From Athripsodes cinereus (lineage: Eukaryota; Arthropoda; Insecta; Trichoptera; Leptoceridae), in the NCBI GenBank assembly GCA_947579605.1, contig OX388327.1:5939122-6003121 (forward strand): DNA of 64,000 nucleotides. The letters run 5' to 3'. Below, in pieces: positions 54,801 through 61,885 of this stretch. Within the stretch, counting starts at the first letter, position 1; every line of letters begins with the position of its first letter. The position numbers and the translations under genes are program-made. The notes under the pieces are model-generated. The model saw nothing but the letters and a program-made list of their open reading frames with translations, searched no databases and had not been told where the DNA came from.

Positions 54801-55440
54801 TACATGTAACACCCACACCCAGAACAATTTGAAAAAGGTCATTTTTCGTTTTGCCCTGGCCGGGAATCGAAAACGGGACCACGTGACTCAAAGGCAAGAG
54901 TGTTTACCTCTGCGCCACACCGGCCGACTTTATTATTTAATGCAGTTAGTCCACAAATACTAGTTAGTTTCAAATTCCTCAACATTTTTAACAAGATTAA
55001 TCATCTGAAGTTTTATTTTCTAGACTGGTTGCAATCCATTGGAAACGAGCATCTTACCACCTTCGGCAAACAGGACTCCAGAGAGGGAAACCAACCCACA
55101 ACCTCAAGTACCATACACACCTGTGAAGAACGTAAATGTTGAACGCTCAAATTTAACAAGATTAGCAAAGAATGTGGCTAAATATCAAAGAAATTCCGAT
55201 AGACAATCTAATAGGCAAGAATATGAAGACAATCCTTTTGAAAGAAACGGTCAGAACATCTACGAAACGCCCGGAGCACATTTTCCTCACGTTATAAACA
55301 GAGATCCCAGAGATGAAATAAATGCCGAAGGTACGTTCGGATACGGAGAAGAAGAAGTCCAACTGCCTTGCGAGTTTTGCATGACACTTATGCCTGCCGA
55401 AATGTTAATGTTACATCAACAAACATGTGAAGCGCAATAA
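33868..55440 (+). CDS. TRAF-type zinc finger protein (TRAFD1/FLN29-like)
   Basis: Ten exons: 33868-33905, 41167-41291, 41853-42101, 42682-43234, 43797-44583, 46043-46266, 52838-52928, 53508-53650, 54161-54251 and 55024-55440. They give 905 residues, all junctions GT-AG and all phases consistent. The 38-nt first exon (MGDEDQTKLCTN, then the split codon for C13) is supported because it completes the C-x2-C that exon 2 needs (NC|ERQIPAGNYTIHSVHCARN). Residues 10-137 form Cys/His-rich TRAF-type fingers (CQKCKEPVPLNDMKKHLEN; CKQCGERMQACDLSPHQREA; CDECGELVMIKYRKLHEES). About 138-650 is Ser/Asn/Gln-rich and predicted disordered. Three C-terminal C2HC fingers follow (CKFCNKSVPQIELVDHEIYC; CEFCNQIIPAHDFVTHETGC; CEFCMTLMPAEMLMLHQQTC). 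Vertebrate TRAFD1 dampens innate signalling; the role here is inferred only. Intron 6 holds a LINE. Confidence 0.88.
34685..34755. repeat. Near-perfect AT-rich palindrome
   Basis: Arms of about 34 bp (AATAATATATTATTAAAGGT, then TTTACA) are centred near 34721 on ACTAGT. It would form a cruciform or RNA hairpin. Confidence 0.75.
35180..35550 (-). mobile_element. LINE C-terminal fragment (family L-alpha), old
   Basis: Antisense, carrying the same tail as 13955-14350 (plus view: CACCATATCCCAAGTAGAGT, then a long degenerate coding stretch). Confidence 0.6.
35635..35725 (-). mobile_element. CR1/L2-like LINE 3' UTR fragment
   Basis: Antisense copy of the UTR block (GAGTTTATCACAAAGGCGCA, TCTTCCAACTAACCC). 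Confidence 0.55.
36250..36432 (-). repeat. tRNA-derived SINE-B copy
   Basis: Antisense: ACCTTTCACAGTAAGCC, TTGTGTCGTGAAAGGGGAGA and the B-box region GGGATCGAACC. Confidence 0.7.
36829..37083 (+). repeat. SINE-A, full-length reference copy
   Basis: About 250 bp from CCGTGGAGCACCCGGTAAAG to GGGATATGCCGTGATGGTAT with a (TAG)n tail. The internal AATTCAGCGATGAGGCTTGC and TACATGCAGCTGATCTGCTG blocks define the family. No tRNA promoter boxes are obvious. Confidence 0.8.
37115..37230 (+). mobile_element. CR1/L2-like LINE 3' UTR fragment
   Basis: TCTGCGATAAAATCGCCCTC, TGTATTGATTGTATTTAATT and ATCAATGTACAGTAAATAAT match the UTR after the coding tail at 14870-15285. Confidence 0.6.
38299..38552 (+). 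repeat. SINE-A, full-length copy
   Basis: CCGTGGAGCACCCGACAAAG to GGGATATGCTGTGATGATGT, with a (TAGTAG) tail. Confidence 0.8.
38710..38945 (-). mobile_element. LINE C-terminal fragment (family L-alpha)
   Basis: An open antisense frame gives ENHVDQILKDGRVLSKRNRR, then RNCMNVEEAKEVCKDNLFGV and PTPLGDTA, the conserved tail of this family. Confidence 0.75.
39035..39200 (-). repeat. SINE-A diverged copy
   Basis: Antisense: GGATAGCCAGTTGATTTAAC, GACATTCAGGAGAGGTGCCG and a terminal tetranucleotide region. Confidence 0.5.
39225..39540 (-). mobile_element. Old LINE coding fragment
   Basis: Reverse-strand frames resemble the tail of non-LTR RTs, with several stops. It has an (ATC)-rich 3' tail near 39250. 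Confidence 0.4.
39550..39690 (-). mobile_element. CR1/L2-like LINE 3' UTR fragment
   Basis: Antisense: an (AAT)n tract, TCTTTATTGCACAAAATTAG, GAGTTTATCGCTGAAGCGCA and TCTTCCAACTAACCC. Confidence 0.65.
39693..39784. repeat. Snap-back palindrome at the end of a LINE fragment
   Basis: About 43-bp arms (GAGAGTTGAGACTGGACGAC ...) around a CCCC spacer. One arm is in register (after a frameshift) with the antisense LINE coding tract 39785-39860 (AAETWTLTKAE; then LRLDDIFERKILK), so the LINE's end was copied back on itself. Confidence 0.8.
39785..39865 (-). mobile_element. LINE RT fragment
   Basis: The reverse strand reads VNKTLFRSVLTYAAETWTLT, the conserved post-RT block of RTE-type and related elements. 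Confidence 0.6.
39892..40042. mobile_element. MITE-C copy 2
   Basis: CAGGGGCCGTAGACAAACCG at the left; the inverse CAAGTGCATGTTTGTCTAGG at the right. The CAGGGGCC start hints at hAT. Confidence 0.7.
40134..40308. repeat. Perfect 87+87 bp palindrome with hammerhead-like core in each arm
   Basis: I checked the arms base by base: 40134-40220 is the exact reverse complement of 40222-40308, with a single central base at 40221. The right arm (plus strand) and the left arm (minus strand) both read CTGAAGA - hairpin - GAAA - AACGTT-type text. Confidence 0.9.
40236..40277 (+). ncRNA. Hammerhead-ribozyme-like motif (candidate)
   Basis: Order of elements: stem I 5' TAACTA, core CTGAAGA (40242-40248, fitting CUGANGA), stem II GGG..CCC with a GTAA-like loop, GAAA (40262-40265), a minimal self-complementary stem III (AACGTT), the T at 40271 as the possible cleavage residue, and stem I 3' TAGTTA, which pairs fully with TAACTA. 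Minimal stem III is typical of ribozymes in Penelope-like elements. A weakness is the extra T after the CTGAAGA core, which leaves the first stem II pair unformed. Self-cleavage is unproven. Confidence 0.45.
40705..40915 (+). repeat. SINE-A copy, diverged 5' half
   Basis: CACCCATCCCGAATGGTTTA, TTACATGCAGTTAGTTCGCT and AATGCCGTGATGGTATAATG. Confidence 0.65.
41400..41455 (-). mobile_element. LINE scrap (family L-gamma)
   Basis: GTCCTCTTGCGATGTGGATG and CCAGCTGTCCTTCCATCATT are the inverse of 31990-32045. Confidence 0.4.
41460..41625 (-). mobile_element. CR1/L2-like LINE 3' UTR fragment
   Basis: AATCTTTATTGAACAAAAAA and ATACATAATTTTGTGTAATG match the antisense UTR block. Confidence 0.5.
41636..41793. 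repeat. Fold-back MITE (best copy)
   Basis: About 60-bp arms (ATTATGTAATTTGAAA.., TTCTTTCTACTATAGATTAT, GAGAGACGTCT) face each other across a 25-30 bp loop. It lies in intron 2 of the TRAF-type gene, 60 bp upstream of exon 3. Confidence 0.75.
43300..43435 (+). mobile_element. CR1/L2-like LINE 3' UTR fragment in intron 4
   Basis: TTGGAAGAGATCGCGCCTTT, GCGATAAACTCGCCCTCTGT, ATCAATGTACAGTAAAGAAT and (AATA)n. Confidence 0.7.
44685..45045 (+). mobile_element. LINE L-beta block joined to a CR1/L2-like coding tail
   Basis: First the L-beta block shared with 18385-18600. Then the plus strand reads IGVVGPVMWNRLWVLLRDGQ and FRGKLKTKLFTGAL, the usual C-terminus of CR1/L2-type elements, with AATAAAATAAAAT after it. 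In intron 5. Confidence 0.65.
45046..45330. mobile_element. LINE scraps in both orientations
   Basis: The minus strand at 45060-45190 reads ILERRWSWLGHVLRM. The plus strand at 45255-45315 reads NAFIIPILLYGCESWYLTKA. Both are conserved non-LTR RT tail motifs, now arranged head to head. Confidence 0.6.
45372..45530 (-). repeat. SINE-A copy in intron 5
   Basis: Antisense: ACTATCACGGCATGTACCAC, AGTGGGGTAGCCAG and AACATGCAAGTTGCCCTCTC. Confidence 0.65.
45538..45665 (-). mobile_element. CR1/L2-like LINE 3' UTR fragment
   Basis: AATAAACTTTATTGTACAAA, GGCGAGTTTATCGCAGAGAC and TCTTCCAACTAACCC. Confidence 0.65.
46849..49740 (-). CDS. LINE ORF2: endonuclease and reverse transcriptase
   Basis: 963 residues, uninterrupted. 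The N-terminal third is an APE-type endonuclease (IIILTECWLED near 46, ITGDLNIDILD near 146, SFTDHFATI near 210). The middle is a reverse transcriptase: PKNYRPIALLNSMSKIFEKV near 515, FLDLRKAFDSVSHD near 585, GVPQGSILGPTLF near 641, and the catalytic YADDTVLL near 672. The C-terminal tail includes FSEFGVLDIRQLYIK and ends with a charged helix. No RNase H domain is evident. The protein nicks target DNA and reverse-transcribes its own RNA. The same frame is open upstream to about 49857, so the true start could lie 5' of the ATG. Confidence 0.95.
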   Translation of the reverse strand: MKQWCDESCSSLKILSVNIRSITKNFDELMVFIESTGVSLDIIILTECWLEDSRFIPPLKGYTSFQTVVHSNRSEGVVIYAKDFLNSIERQTNITDANALKIDCGHELTIIAIYRSPSHHNITPFLDSLNLALAQKISSKHGIITGDLNIDILDASDRTEKYMCLLSEHGYMSTINKPTRVTQNTSSCLDHFFLKPTQGVRAAVVHTSFTDHFATIVTIQKNNSSPKVKETTINVINYPNVIQALKHEDWTEILTTDEPNLATNKFIQIIQEHTSKNTQQKKISHKQIKLKPWITDAIVKSVHKRDELHKKVKRFPLNQRLANFYKKYQSILNSIIKKEKRKYYKEKIEEDNYNLKTIWKIAKENMGCKNKETVIEKLRIEDNIITDENLIADNLNKYFAEIGSKLAKDIKEKTSNSKCHPKDANKYIPLNKFTLTETQQIDVLKIIKELRSNSARGPDGISTKLWKSASEYIIRPLTHIINISIKKGLFPDQLKMAHIIPIFKDDDKDNPKNYRPIALLNSMSKIFEKVINKQLSKYLEENCILSAKQFGFRQKKSTQDAIIEVTEFITRALDEREKCVGIFLDLRKAFDSVSHDLLIEKIGEICVDAATVNWFSSYLSNRTQAVKMTKCTSAPLPVNYGVPQGSILGPTLFLLYINDLCSLNIDGTIISYADDTVLLIKSSTWSKVYEKAERGLNVVKHWLDCNLLTLNVDKTKYMTFAINKRLQKESNGFHITIHDCQNQGLSCTCPKLTKTSQYKYLGVIIDDCLKWKEHISNLSKKTRQLMFIFRNLREIFDLNLLKSLYFALGQSILSYGIAGWGGMAKTNIYPILIAQKALLKVISRKPYRYSTNLLFSEFGVLDIRQLYIKTIVKKLHKDPEKYLPNYVHAINTRNKTLLQPTIVHTTFAQRHYIHLAPRIYNKIIPDILDLLLPNNNNLNKLLTRWLMDRGRELCENDLIHITK
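49861..50545 (-). repeat. ORF1-ORF2 spacer with degenerate direct repeats
   Basis: Three diverged repeats at about 50190, 50346 and 50450 (plus view AATTAGATGTGTTGAATG, GAGTTAGATGTGATGTATG, AAATTAGATATGTTGTGTG). They are followed at the first two copies by GTGAGGTATGTAATGTGTT-like text. This accounts for a long but implausible antisense open frame at 49985-50716. Confidence 0.6.
50551..51582 (-). CDS. LINE ORF1: PHD-like finger, coiled coil and nucleic-acid-binding region
   Basis: 343 residues. Residues 3-53 form a PHD-type zinc finger (CVNC, then CSQCKCSLHFGCAG, then WKCKDC). About 70-165 is charged and coiled-coil-like. About 170-330 matches the baculoviral-FP-like region found in many insect LINE ORF1 proteins (NIEISGLKTTE; IPNVILSLTKRSTKEDLLKK; YFSDHLTPQNKQLYREVRLR; VWTKVGRIYTRE). 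Role: RNA chaperone or packaging of element RNA (family knowledge). Confidence 0.9.
   Translation of the reverse strand: MECVNCKKTVIPEDAIACSQCKCSLHFGCAGLAESTFRRMRAKKQSWKCKDCKTFATASGNLQIANEQVDSSREHTNGRTDFFNQGMMDELSARLREIISAEMKTIKKEIETSMEEFRKTLNCLTIENRELDSRVAVLEKRAIEQSAVNEEIQALKNKINEHQERENELRQENLLRNIEISGLKTTENESLLQYIKTIAKKINFPLKEEDVDCISRLPPRPDGKIPNVILSLTKRSTKEDLLKKIKSNIRSLKNYDGSNIYFSDHLTPQNKQLYREVRLRAKSANFRFVWTKVGRIYTREKEDSSTIRIKSQRDLTKIASATGMDPNFVLKLTSPITTYVNSH
51622..51743 (-). promoter_or_regulatory. Three 21-bp repeats in the LINE 5' UTR
   Basis: Plus-view repeats GACAGGTGGCGGTAGTAGTA (51622), GATAGATGGCATTAGTAGTA (51665) and GATAGATGGCGGTAGTTGTA (51723), spaced 43 and 58 bp apart. They lie upstream of ORF1, where LINE internal promoters sit; a promoter role is inferred. 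Confidence 0.5.
52140..52205 (-). mobile_element. CR1/L2-like LINE 3' UTR fragment
   Basis: ACGAGTTTATCGCGGAGACG and TCTTCCAACTAACCC. Confidence 0.55.
52315..52680 (-). mobile_element. LINE coding tail fragment
   Basis: The reverse strand reads GKGRVPARWSERIWEATQSL, then AENRTRWRRVVYRMRH, the tail of a non-LTR RT. The 5' portion is degraded. Confidence 0.65.
53120..53360 (-). mobile_element. CR1/L2-like LINE coding tail
   Basis: The reverse strand reads AISFNKLVEPTRANTSKFAE, then RSFSVARPTAWNRLPTDLRQ and FRSKLKTLLF, the standard C-terminus, though with interruptions. In intron 7. Confidence 0.65.
53735..53860 (-). mobile_element. LINE L-beta fragment in intron 8
   Basis: Inverted copy of the block at 18385-18600. 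It has an (ATC)-type boundary at 53850 and the plus-view frame MSWEEVTQLAQRHSEWRRLV. Confidence 0.65.
53990..54140 (+). repeat. Repeat R-P, copy 2, directly upstream of exon 9
   Basis: Shares TAAAGTCACTGTTCAAGTAC, TTTTATTCATTTAACATGAA and CTTCCACCAAGTACCGTC with 15940-16125. It also has CTGATGATGAGAGC and a GCTCTT half-hairpin. It ends about 20 bp before the splice acceptor of exon 9 (54160/54161). Confidence 0.5.
54515..54684 (+). repeat. SINE-A, heavily diverged copy
   Basis: GGCAAAAAATAGGTCTAAC, TTTTAGTGTCCTGTTTAAGG and ATTGGAACAGGGAAGATG line up in order with SINE-A. Confidence 0.4.
54685..54932 (-). repeat. tRNA-derived SINE of lepidopteran type
   Basis: On the minus strand the head is tRNA-like: GGCCGGTGTGGCGCAGAGGT (A box), GTTTTCGATTCCCGGCC (B box, closing the acceptor-like stem). 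The body contains CTGGGTGTGGGTGTTACATG and AGTACCCATAATACAAG and TTTGGGACTAGCTCGA, a body I recognise from moth SINEs. In intron 9. Confidence 0.75.
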
Positions 55441-57357
55441 CAGTTGTGGATTTATTTATTTTGTGTTATTGTTTCAGATACTTTTCAGGCATCAACTATG
55501 TTACAGTTTCAGAATGTTTTAAAAGTATTGAACCATTACGTAATCTACCATTTTATTTTAGAAAATTTCTGTTAAAGACCAATGTTCAAATACAATATCA
55601 TCGTTGCGTATTTAAGATGACGCATGTGCAAATATTATTTTTATTTAGGCATCATTTTAAAAAACAACTATTCATTATGGCATTAACATTGTTATTTCAA
55701 TTTTTTATTGCCTTGTGATATTTATTTATTTATTCATAAAATGTACAGCTTTCACCTTTTTATAATCAACATGAACAAGAAAATTATAGTCTTCAATTAC
55801 AAAAATAAAATTAAATAAGTAGTTTATTCGAGAAATGTCAAAACATTTATTTATTCACATGCGTCATTTTAAATATGCAACGATGATATGTATTTTGTGC
55901 CTATATTGTGCATTAGAGTCGTTTTTACCTGGTTTCGCTCGGACAATAAGCATCAAATTGACAAATTAACACTCACAGATAGCGCAAGTAGGTACTTGCT
56001 GAAAAAATGGCAAAAATTGGAGAAAATCATATGAAAACTTGCAATATTATGATTCAGATATTTGATGTAAAACATTGTTGATTTATTTTTTCATAATAAA
56101 TTGTCTTGTTTAAATTGTTAAACATAATAAATTCTGAAAATTATACACGAAGATAATAACCTAATGTTTTATCTCCATCTTGATTACATTCAATAAATAC
56201 GAATAAAAATGTTTTGTTTTGACAATACGAGACAATATATTCAATTCCCTTAATATCAGTGTCATGTAGACTGTGATATCTCTGTTGAACGTTGCTTTAG
56301 CATTTTATTAGATTCTTATAATATCTCTGTCAAGGTATACAATATTTGTGTCACCGAGCTTCGAAATTTAGTAAAACACATTTTCACGAAGTTATATATG
56401 TCATTGGATTCACAAGTTTGTATGTCGTTGGATTAGTAATTAAATATTCTACAACTGTAGAAAATTGTTTCTTTCTAAATACTCACCATTTGTACAAGAA
56501 TTAAAGTAAAATCATGATGAGATAAGAATCCCGCAATATACCTTAATGTGTCTTTTAATATCCTTTATAATTATACCAACCAATAGGAGTTATTTTTATG
56601 TAAACAAAATGAACAGTTTATTTATATTCAATAGCAAAATTTATTTTTAAAATGAACTTTTGTAACAATCTTATAATTAACAAACTTGTTTGACTTCAGG
56701 AAAGTACGTTTAATATTTGTGTAATAGTTTTTATCGAAATTTTCTGAATCACAAAAATATGTTATATGTTATATGCAGATTTGAAACTCGGCGACACATT
56801 TATAATGTTTTTAGTCTAAAATATGCCTAAAAATTAAGACCTCATATAGAGTGTATTGTCTTTCTTGTTTACTGTATTTCAAAATATGTATAAATAAATA
56901 AACGGACACAAATATTCGATGAGATTGTGAATTGATTACAATTGAGAATACTTTTATGTTTGCATATTAAGTTTGAAAGAAAGCCAATCATTCAATACTT
57001 ATCAATGTATTTTTGTTTATTTAGTGAGCTCTCCAACTCTTCTTTATTTTACCAAAGTCCTGCAAAAGGCAAGTGTTAGTGAAGTTTAACGTGTAAGACA
57101 TGTAAGTCAAAAAAAAAAATGTTTCTATTGCTTTATCGTGCGTACTCAAATTGTTTTGAATACAAGAATTTTGTGATTCATTCTTATTTTTCTTATATTT
57201 TATCTTTATTTCTGTTATTTATTATATTTTATTAAATATTAGTTTAAGTATTCGTTCTCAATATTCTATTGTTATCTAATTTTTTTGTTTCTCTTTTCTA
57301 AAAATATCTTGAAAATGGTGATAATTTTTTTTAATTACTTTTTTTATTCTCATTTAT
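55441..57357 (+). other. 3' untranslated region of the TRAF-type gene and intergenic
   Basis: AT-rich. AATAAA-type signals occur at about 55803 and 56093; which one is used is unknown. No other gene is recognised. Confidence 0.4.
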
Positions 57358-57500
57358 ATTATCGCCACGTTTTCCACAAGTGTGGTAGCCAGTGAACAAA
57401 ATACATGTAATAAAGTGCGAGTGCCCTCTCTGTGCCAATAAAAGTAAATACATTCAGAATGGAATTGCTGAATTGAAGATATAAAATGTGTCAATTTTAC
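57358..57500 (-). repeat. SINE-A copy
   Basis: Antisense: CACAAGTGTGGTAGCCAGTG, GTGCCCTCTCTGTGCCAATA and ACATTCAGAATGG. Confidence 0.6.
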
Positions 57501-57548
57501 ACAAATTGTAAAATGTCTTTTTATGGGTCGGTACTATCGACTTAACAA

Positions 57549-57955
57549 ATTGTTTAAAACAATGTACTAAAACTTCTAGTTACAATATCAAATATTATCT
57601 TTCTATTTTTATTTTTTTTATATTCTATGTAAAACATTATAATATTCTACATCTTCTATGATTATCATTTATATTCTACATACATTAACATTATCCATAT
57701 TACAAAATATTATATTAAATACCTTAGTTTTCGTTCTTAACGGTCTACAAACATATTGTTTAAAACAATATACTAAATTTCTTGTTACAATTATGATATC
57801 AAATAATATCTCTCTATTTTTATTTTTTTATATTCTATGTTAAACATTATATTCAACATTTTCTAAGATTATCATTTATATTCTACATTAACATTATCTA
57901 TAATATATAATATTATTAAATACCATATTTTTCGTTCTAACATTCTACAGAGGTT
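57549..57955. repeat. Imperfect tandem duplication, about 204-bp unit
   Basis: The unit beginning ATTGTTTAAAACAATGTACT (57550) recurs at 57754 (ATTGTTTAAAACAATATACT). The two stay collinear through TATTCTATGT(T/A)AAACATTATA and TTCTAACG/TTCTAACA near their ends. Confidence 0.8.
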
Positions 57956-58319
57956 GACCGAATAAATATACTCCTTCCAACAATATAATTTTTACATACC
58001 TTTTTCTTGCCATTGTTTTGATATTTTATCTCATGTCATCCTGTTTCTTTCTGTAACTGATTATTGTAAGTATTTATTTATTTATTAATACATTTTATGT
58101 TATGAGAGCCTATTATATATAACAATTAAGTTGTCAGAAAAATTGCAAAATAGCATAAAAGTATTCAATACAATAATAAGATGTAACTATACAATATCAC
58201 ATTAATTCCTTGCAATAAATATTGTACCGAAACTGTATCCATCTAAACATGATAATAATTTAATTTGCAATTATCAAAATTGTAACATTCCATTTAAAAT
58301 TTTAAAATTGTCAAACGTA

Positions 58320-58802
58320 TTAACCACTTAGCTGCTAGATTTTATGACATCCACCCTGTGCTGAATTAATTTCCACAAAACTAAAAGTTGATGTAAATTC
58401 GCTAATTATTGTAATTGTTAGTTTTTTTTATTACCACAGCTTATAAAAATCATTTATAGTAATTTGTAGTATCAAAAAATACTCTAACAACAACTAAGTT
58501 TATAAATAATGAACAAACAAGACAATTTCATACTAAAGTACCAATATGGCGGCCGATTTGCACGGGAAGTAGTCGACAAACATATCAATACTGACTTATA
58601 CATTGTATGTGTGTTGTGTAAGAGATGTTAATTTATCAAAGAAAAAGTTAAACTTCTATGTGTTTTTTTTATTTTCTATGGTGTTTGTCATAGAAACGAT
58701 TATTTTAACCATAAAGTACGATTACATGCGTACACGTAATCCGCACAATGCGTAAAATTTTGACATTACATGCATGCATGTAATCCGCAGCTAAGTGGTT
58801 AA
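58320..58802. mobile_element. piggyBac-type MITE (TTAA-flanked)
   Basis: Both ends read TTAACCACTTAGCTGC, the right end inverted, so the 16-bp ends including the TTAA are identical. Inner sequences differ. About 483 bp, no coding. The ends resemble those of the element at 4204-7618. Confidence 0.75.
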
Positions 58803-58844
58803 ATAAAATAATACAAAATCAATAGGTACATACTATATACATTA

Positions 58845-59015
58845 TTATTGTTCATATTGGCAACACTGTAATTTGTATGTAGTGAAGTTTGCTACAGACA
58901 TAAGTTTAGTTCTTAGAGTGCACATTTAAAGACAGCAAGACTTACTGGACTTTCGTCTGTAGCATACTTCACTACGTATGAATTATGAGGTTGCCACTAA
59001 TAAAAAATATGAACG
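58845..59015. mobile_element. Palindromic MITE
   Basis: The left arm (CATATTGGCAACACTGTAAT .. TAGTGAAGTTTGCTACAGAC) and right arm (GTCTGTAGCATACTTCACTA .. GAGGTTGCCACTAAT) pair over about 50 bp around a short loop. Confidence 0.7.
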
Positions 59016-59439
59016 ATACTTCCAGTAATCGGTTAAAGAAAGAAACAGGTTGATATTACTTAAAATATCAAAACCACCTCAAGAAATATGTAAGCTATAT
59101 ATTTTTGAGTGAGTACATTAATTTGGCAACCCTCTGTTTGTTAAATGTGCATTTTTTTAGACATATAACAGTTAAAATACGTAATATTATTATTTATCCA
59201 AGAGTTTGTAATATATTAGGTTTATGTACCAATGTCTCAAAGTGTTATTGTGTAGTGTCATGAGCCAATATCCTGTACAACTGTTCTTATTTGCAAAATG
59301 CTGGCTATTTGTGATATAAAATATTCTTCTACTTTTGTTTCATGGAAATGCACCCACAATCCAGTGAATAATGCCTAGATATATTAAATTGTACTTCACA
59401 AAATCTAATTAGGCTGCAATGTAAGTCGTTATAACACTT

Positions 59440-60953
59440 ACAGTCTTATTAATAAAAATCTGCTAAACCATGTTTAAACCACTGATTCCGTGATCCGCCT
59501 GTGAGCGTTTAAACCACCGATTAAATTTTCTTTATTAATAAAAATATTTAAATTGTACCATAGACATCTGTACTTTATATAAAGGATTTCATATGGCAAC
59601 TCGAAAATTCACTCTATTATGTTGGTAGCTATGTTAGACGACGCTAGTAAACAGACAAATTCAAAACAAACAAGTGGCTGTCAAAATTATCTTATTGGTT
59701 TTTTCATCTGACATTTTGTACCCAAACACACTGAAATATAAAATATGATGAGGAAGGTTTGTATACAGTGAAACCTCTATCTATCGTTTTTGAAGGGACC
59801 TATTGAAATAAATTATGGATGCGGGAAAACAATGAATGCGGGAGTATAGAAGAAATCACATTTATATGTATTTTAATGTTTAATATGTACATACGAGTAG
59901 GTTTATAGGTTTTATAAAAATGATACATGTTTCAAACATTATAAATCAATTTGTTGAAGTAAAAAATATAGTAACAAGATAAAAAAGAAAGCTCCATGGA
60001 GACCAAAATTATACTTAATACTGTATGTATCTTTCATCGTCATATTTGCTTTTTTATTGTACCTACTGACGTACCAGCATAAAAGACAGCCGACAGAATT
60101 AACAAATCGTTCTTTCTTTCTCGCTCGCTCTCCAATGTTTTTATACATATTTACGATTTTTTTGTGTAATTTAAACGGTCAATGCGATAAAATCATATAG
60201 AGAAACGATGGATGCGATATATTTTTACGTATTTTGTATGAAACTGATTTGGTACTGTAAAAAATAACGATAAATACGGGAAAACAATTATTCGAGGAAC
60301 GATAGATAGAGGTTTCACTGTAATTGAAAAGCAAATGTAATAATGGAATGACATTTTATTCATTTATCAAATAAATCATAATCTGACACACAATCAGTGA
60401 TATGGGTATAACATAACACTGCACACAATATGTATTACTAACCATCAGTGAAATCTTATTTTCTGCTTTCCCTTTTACATTCAAATGATGTACAGGAATA
60501 ATTTTCAATTCAGAATCAATCAATATAACTTTCATACAACATGGAAAAAAGTATCTCTGTCACGAAACAATTAAATGCGTCTATCAAAAAACAAATTACG
60601 AAACTGGTGTTCTGTCACACGAAAAAAGTGTCTATTATCACAAGAAAAACAACTGATTGAATTAAATTCACATTCGGATACTACTTAAGCGTATTTTTAA
60701 CCCAAACCAACTCCGATAAATTGTAAAATAACTGCAAAACGTACATGTAAACCCGCATAGCAAACATCTGACGTAAAATCCAACATTGCGGGCAGATGAC
60801 GCCGATTTAAACCACCTTAAACCACCTCGAGAGGCGGATCAACCACTTTTAAACTAGGTTTACGCTGATCAACGTTTATCAATACGTTTTTTGTCTGATC
60901 GGTGGTTCATCTCCTTCTAGAAATTTAATCTACGTTTATTAATAAGACTGTTA
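59440..60953. mobile_element. Non-autonomous DNA transposon, about 1.5 kb
   Basis: CAGTCTTATTAATAAA at 59440-59456 is matched in inverted form at about 60937-60953. Subterminal AAACCAC and GATCCGCCT motifs occur in both halves. No transposase is recognised. A second transposon (59766-60320) is nested inside. Confidence 0.65.
59766..60320. mobile_element. pogo/Tc1-like MITE nested in a larger element
   Basis: The ends are CAGTGAAACCTCTATCTATC and its exact inverse, flanked by TA on both sides (59764-59765, 60321-60322). CAGTGAAACCTC is the pogo/Tigger-type terminus. The inner text ATGCGGGAAAACAAT / ATACGGGAAAACAAT is also mirrored. Confidence 0.8.
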
Positions 60954-61320
60954 GTGTTAAATACATTTACCTATTCATCATAAATATCATTAAATCAAGT
61001 AAACATACCAAGTCAAAAACAATATTCTTCCTTGTGTAGTAGATCATTGATCTGTGACGCCAAGGACCAGCTATCCTTCCACCTTTTTGGTGGTCTTCCT
61101 TGTGAAAAAACGATATGGGTCATTAAATATTCCTTCATTAAAAGTAATGACAACAACTTATAACACTTAATTTTATATGCCTCATTTTATGAAAGTCGTC
61201 CACGTGGGTAAATTTTAGAAGTTGTAACAGTTTCTTGTAATTATTCAGGAATATGTTTGCATACTATATAATGTTTGAATTTAGTTTCTATTTGGAGTTT
61301 TTTTGTATATTTCTACATGC
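60954..61320. other. Intergenic AT-rich sequence
   Basis: Only a short L-gamma LINE scrap near 61050-61105 (CCAAGGACCAGCTATCCTTC). Nothing else recognised. Confidence 0.4.
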
Positions 61321-61774
61321 AGTTAATCTTTACCAGACGGCTGTCAAACGTGTTTGACGCAACGAGTCGTGGCATATGGCCGGCCGACAATACCGTTTGA
61401 CACTCGCTTCTCATACAAATTTCTCTATATAGGCGATATTTATTTCATGTAATATTCATATCAAAAAATCAAGAAATCATCATACTGTCAACATCTCTTG
61501 GAAATCTTTTGAAATTATTTATATTTTCGTCAATATAAACAGAAGATTCATGTCCTGAAATCATGTTGATGTCCCGATAAGTTTAAAAATTCCCGCGCAA
61601 TAACACGGACGAATCATATCGCGCGGCGTGCACGGCGTGCACGTTAGATCTTGTTACAAGGATTGTACAAGTGGTGTTGTGCGCTGAAATCGCGCTATTT
61701 TAATTCATTTTTGTTATTTATTTTGTCCTTTTTTATATCTTATATTTTTACATGATTACTTTAAATTATCCATA

Positions 61775-61885
61775 ATGTCTAAGAGAAAATTAAGTGATGA
61801 TGAAATTTTCGATACTGTTATCAACATGGACTCAGATTTCGAGTTACGGAAGTATGAAATTTTCGATACGAAAATTACGGGATGA
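61775..61885 (+). pseudogene. Truncated transposase-like N-terminus
   Basis: 36 codons then a stop created by the 85-bp repeat expansion. The last repeat copy continues into a different, presumably original, downstream frame (DSDFELRKDSKGKNIIYVYE). Confidence 0.45.

Noticed and set aside
54850..54932. tRNA gene on the minus strand
   Set aside because: Good A and B boxes, but it continues into a known type of SINE body and has an extended, mismatched anticodon region.
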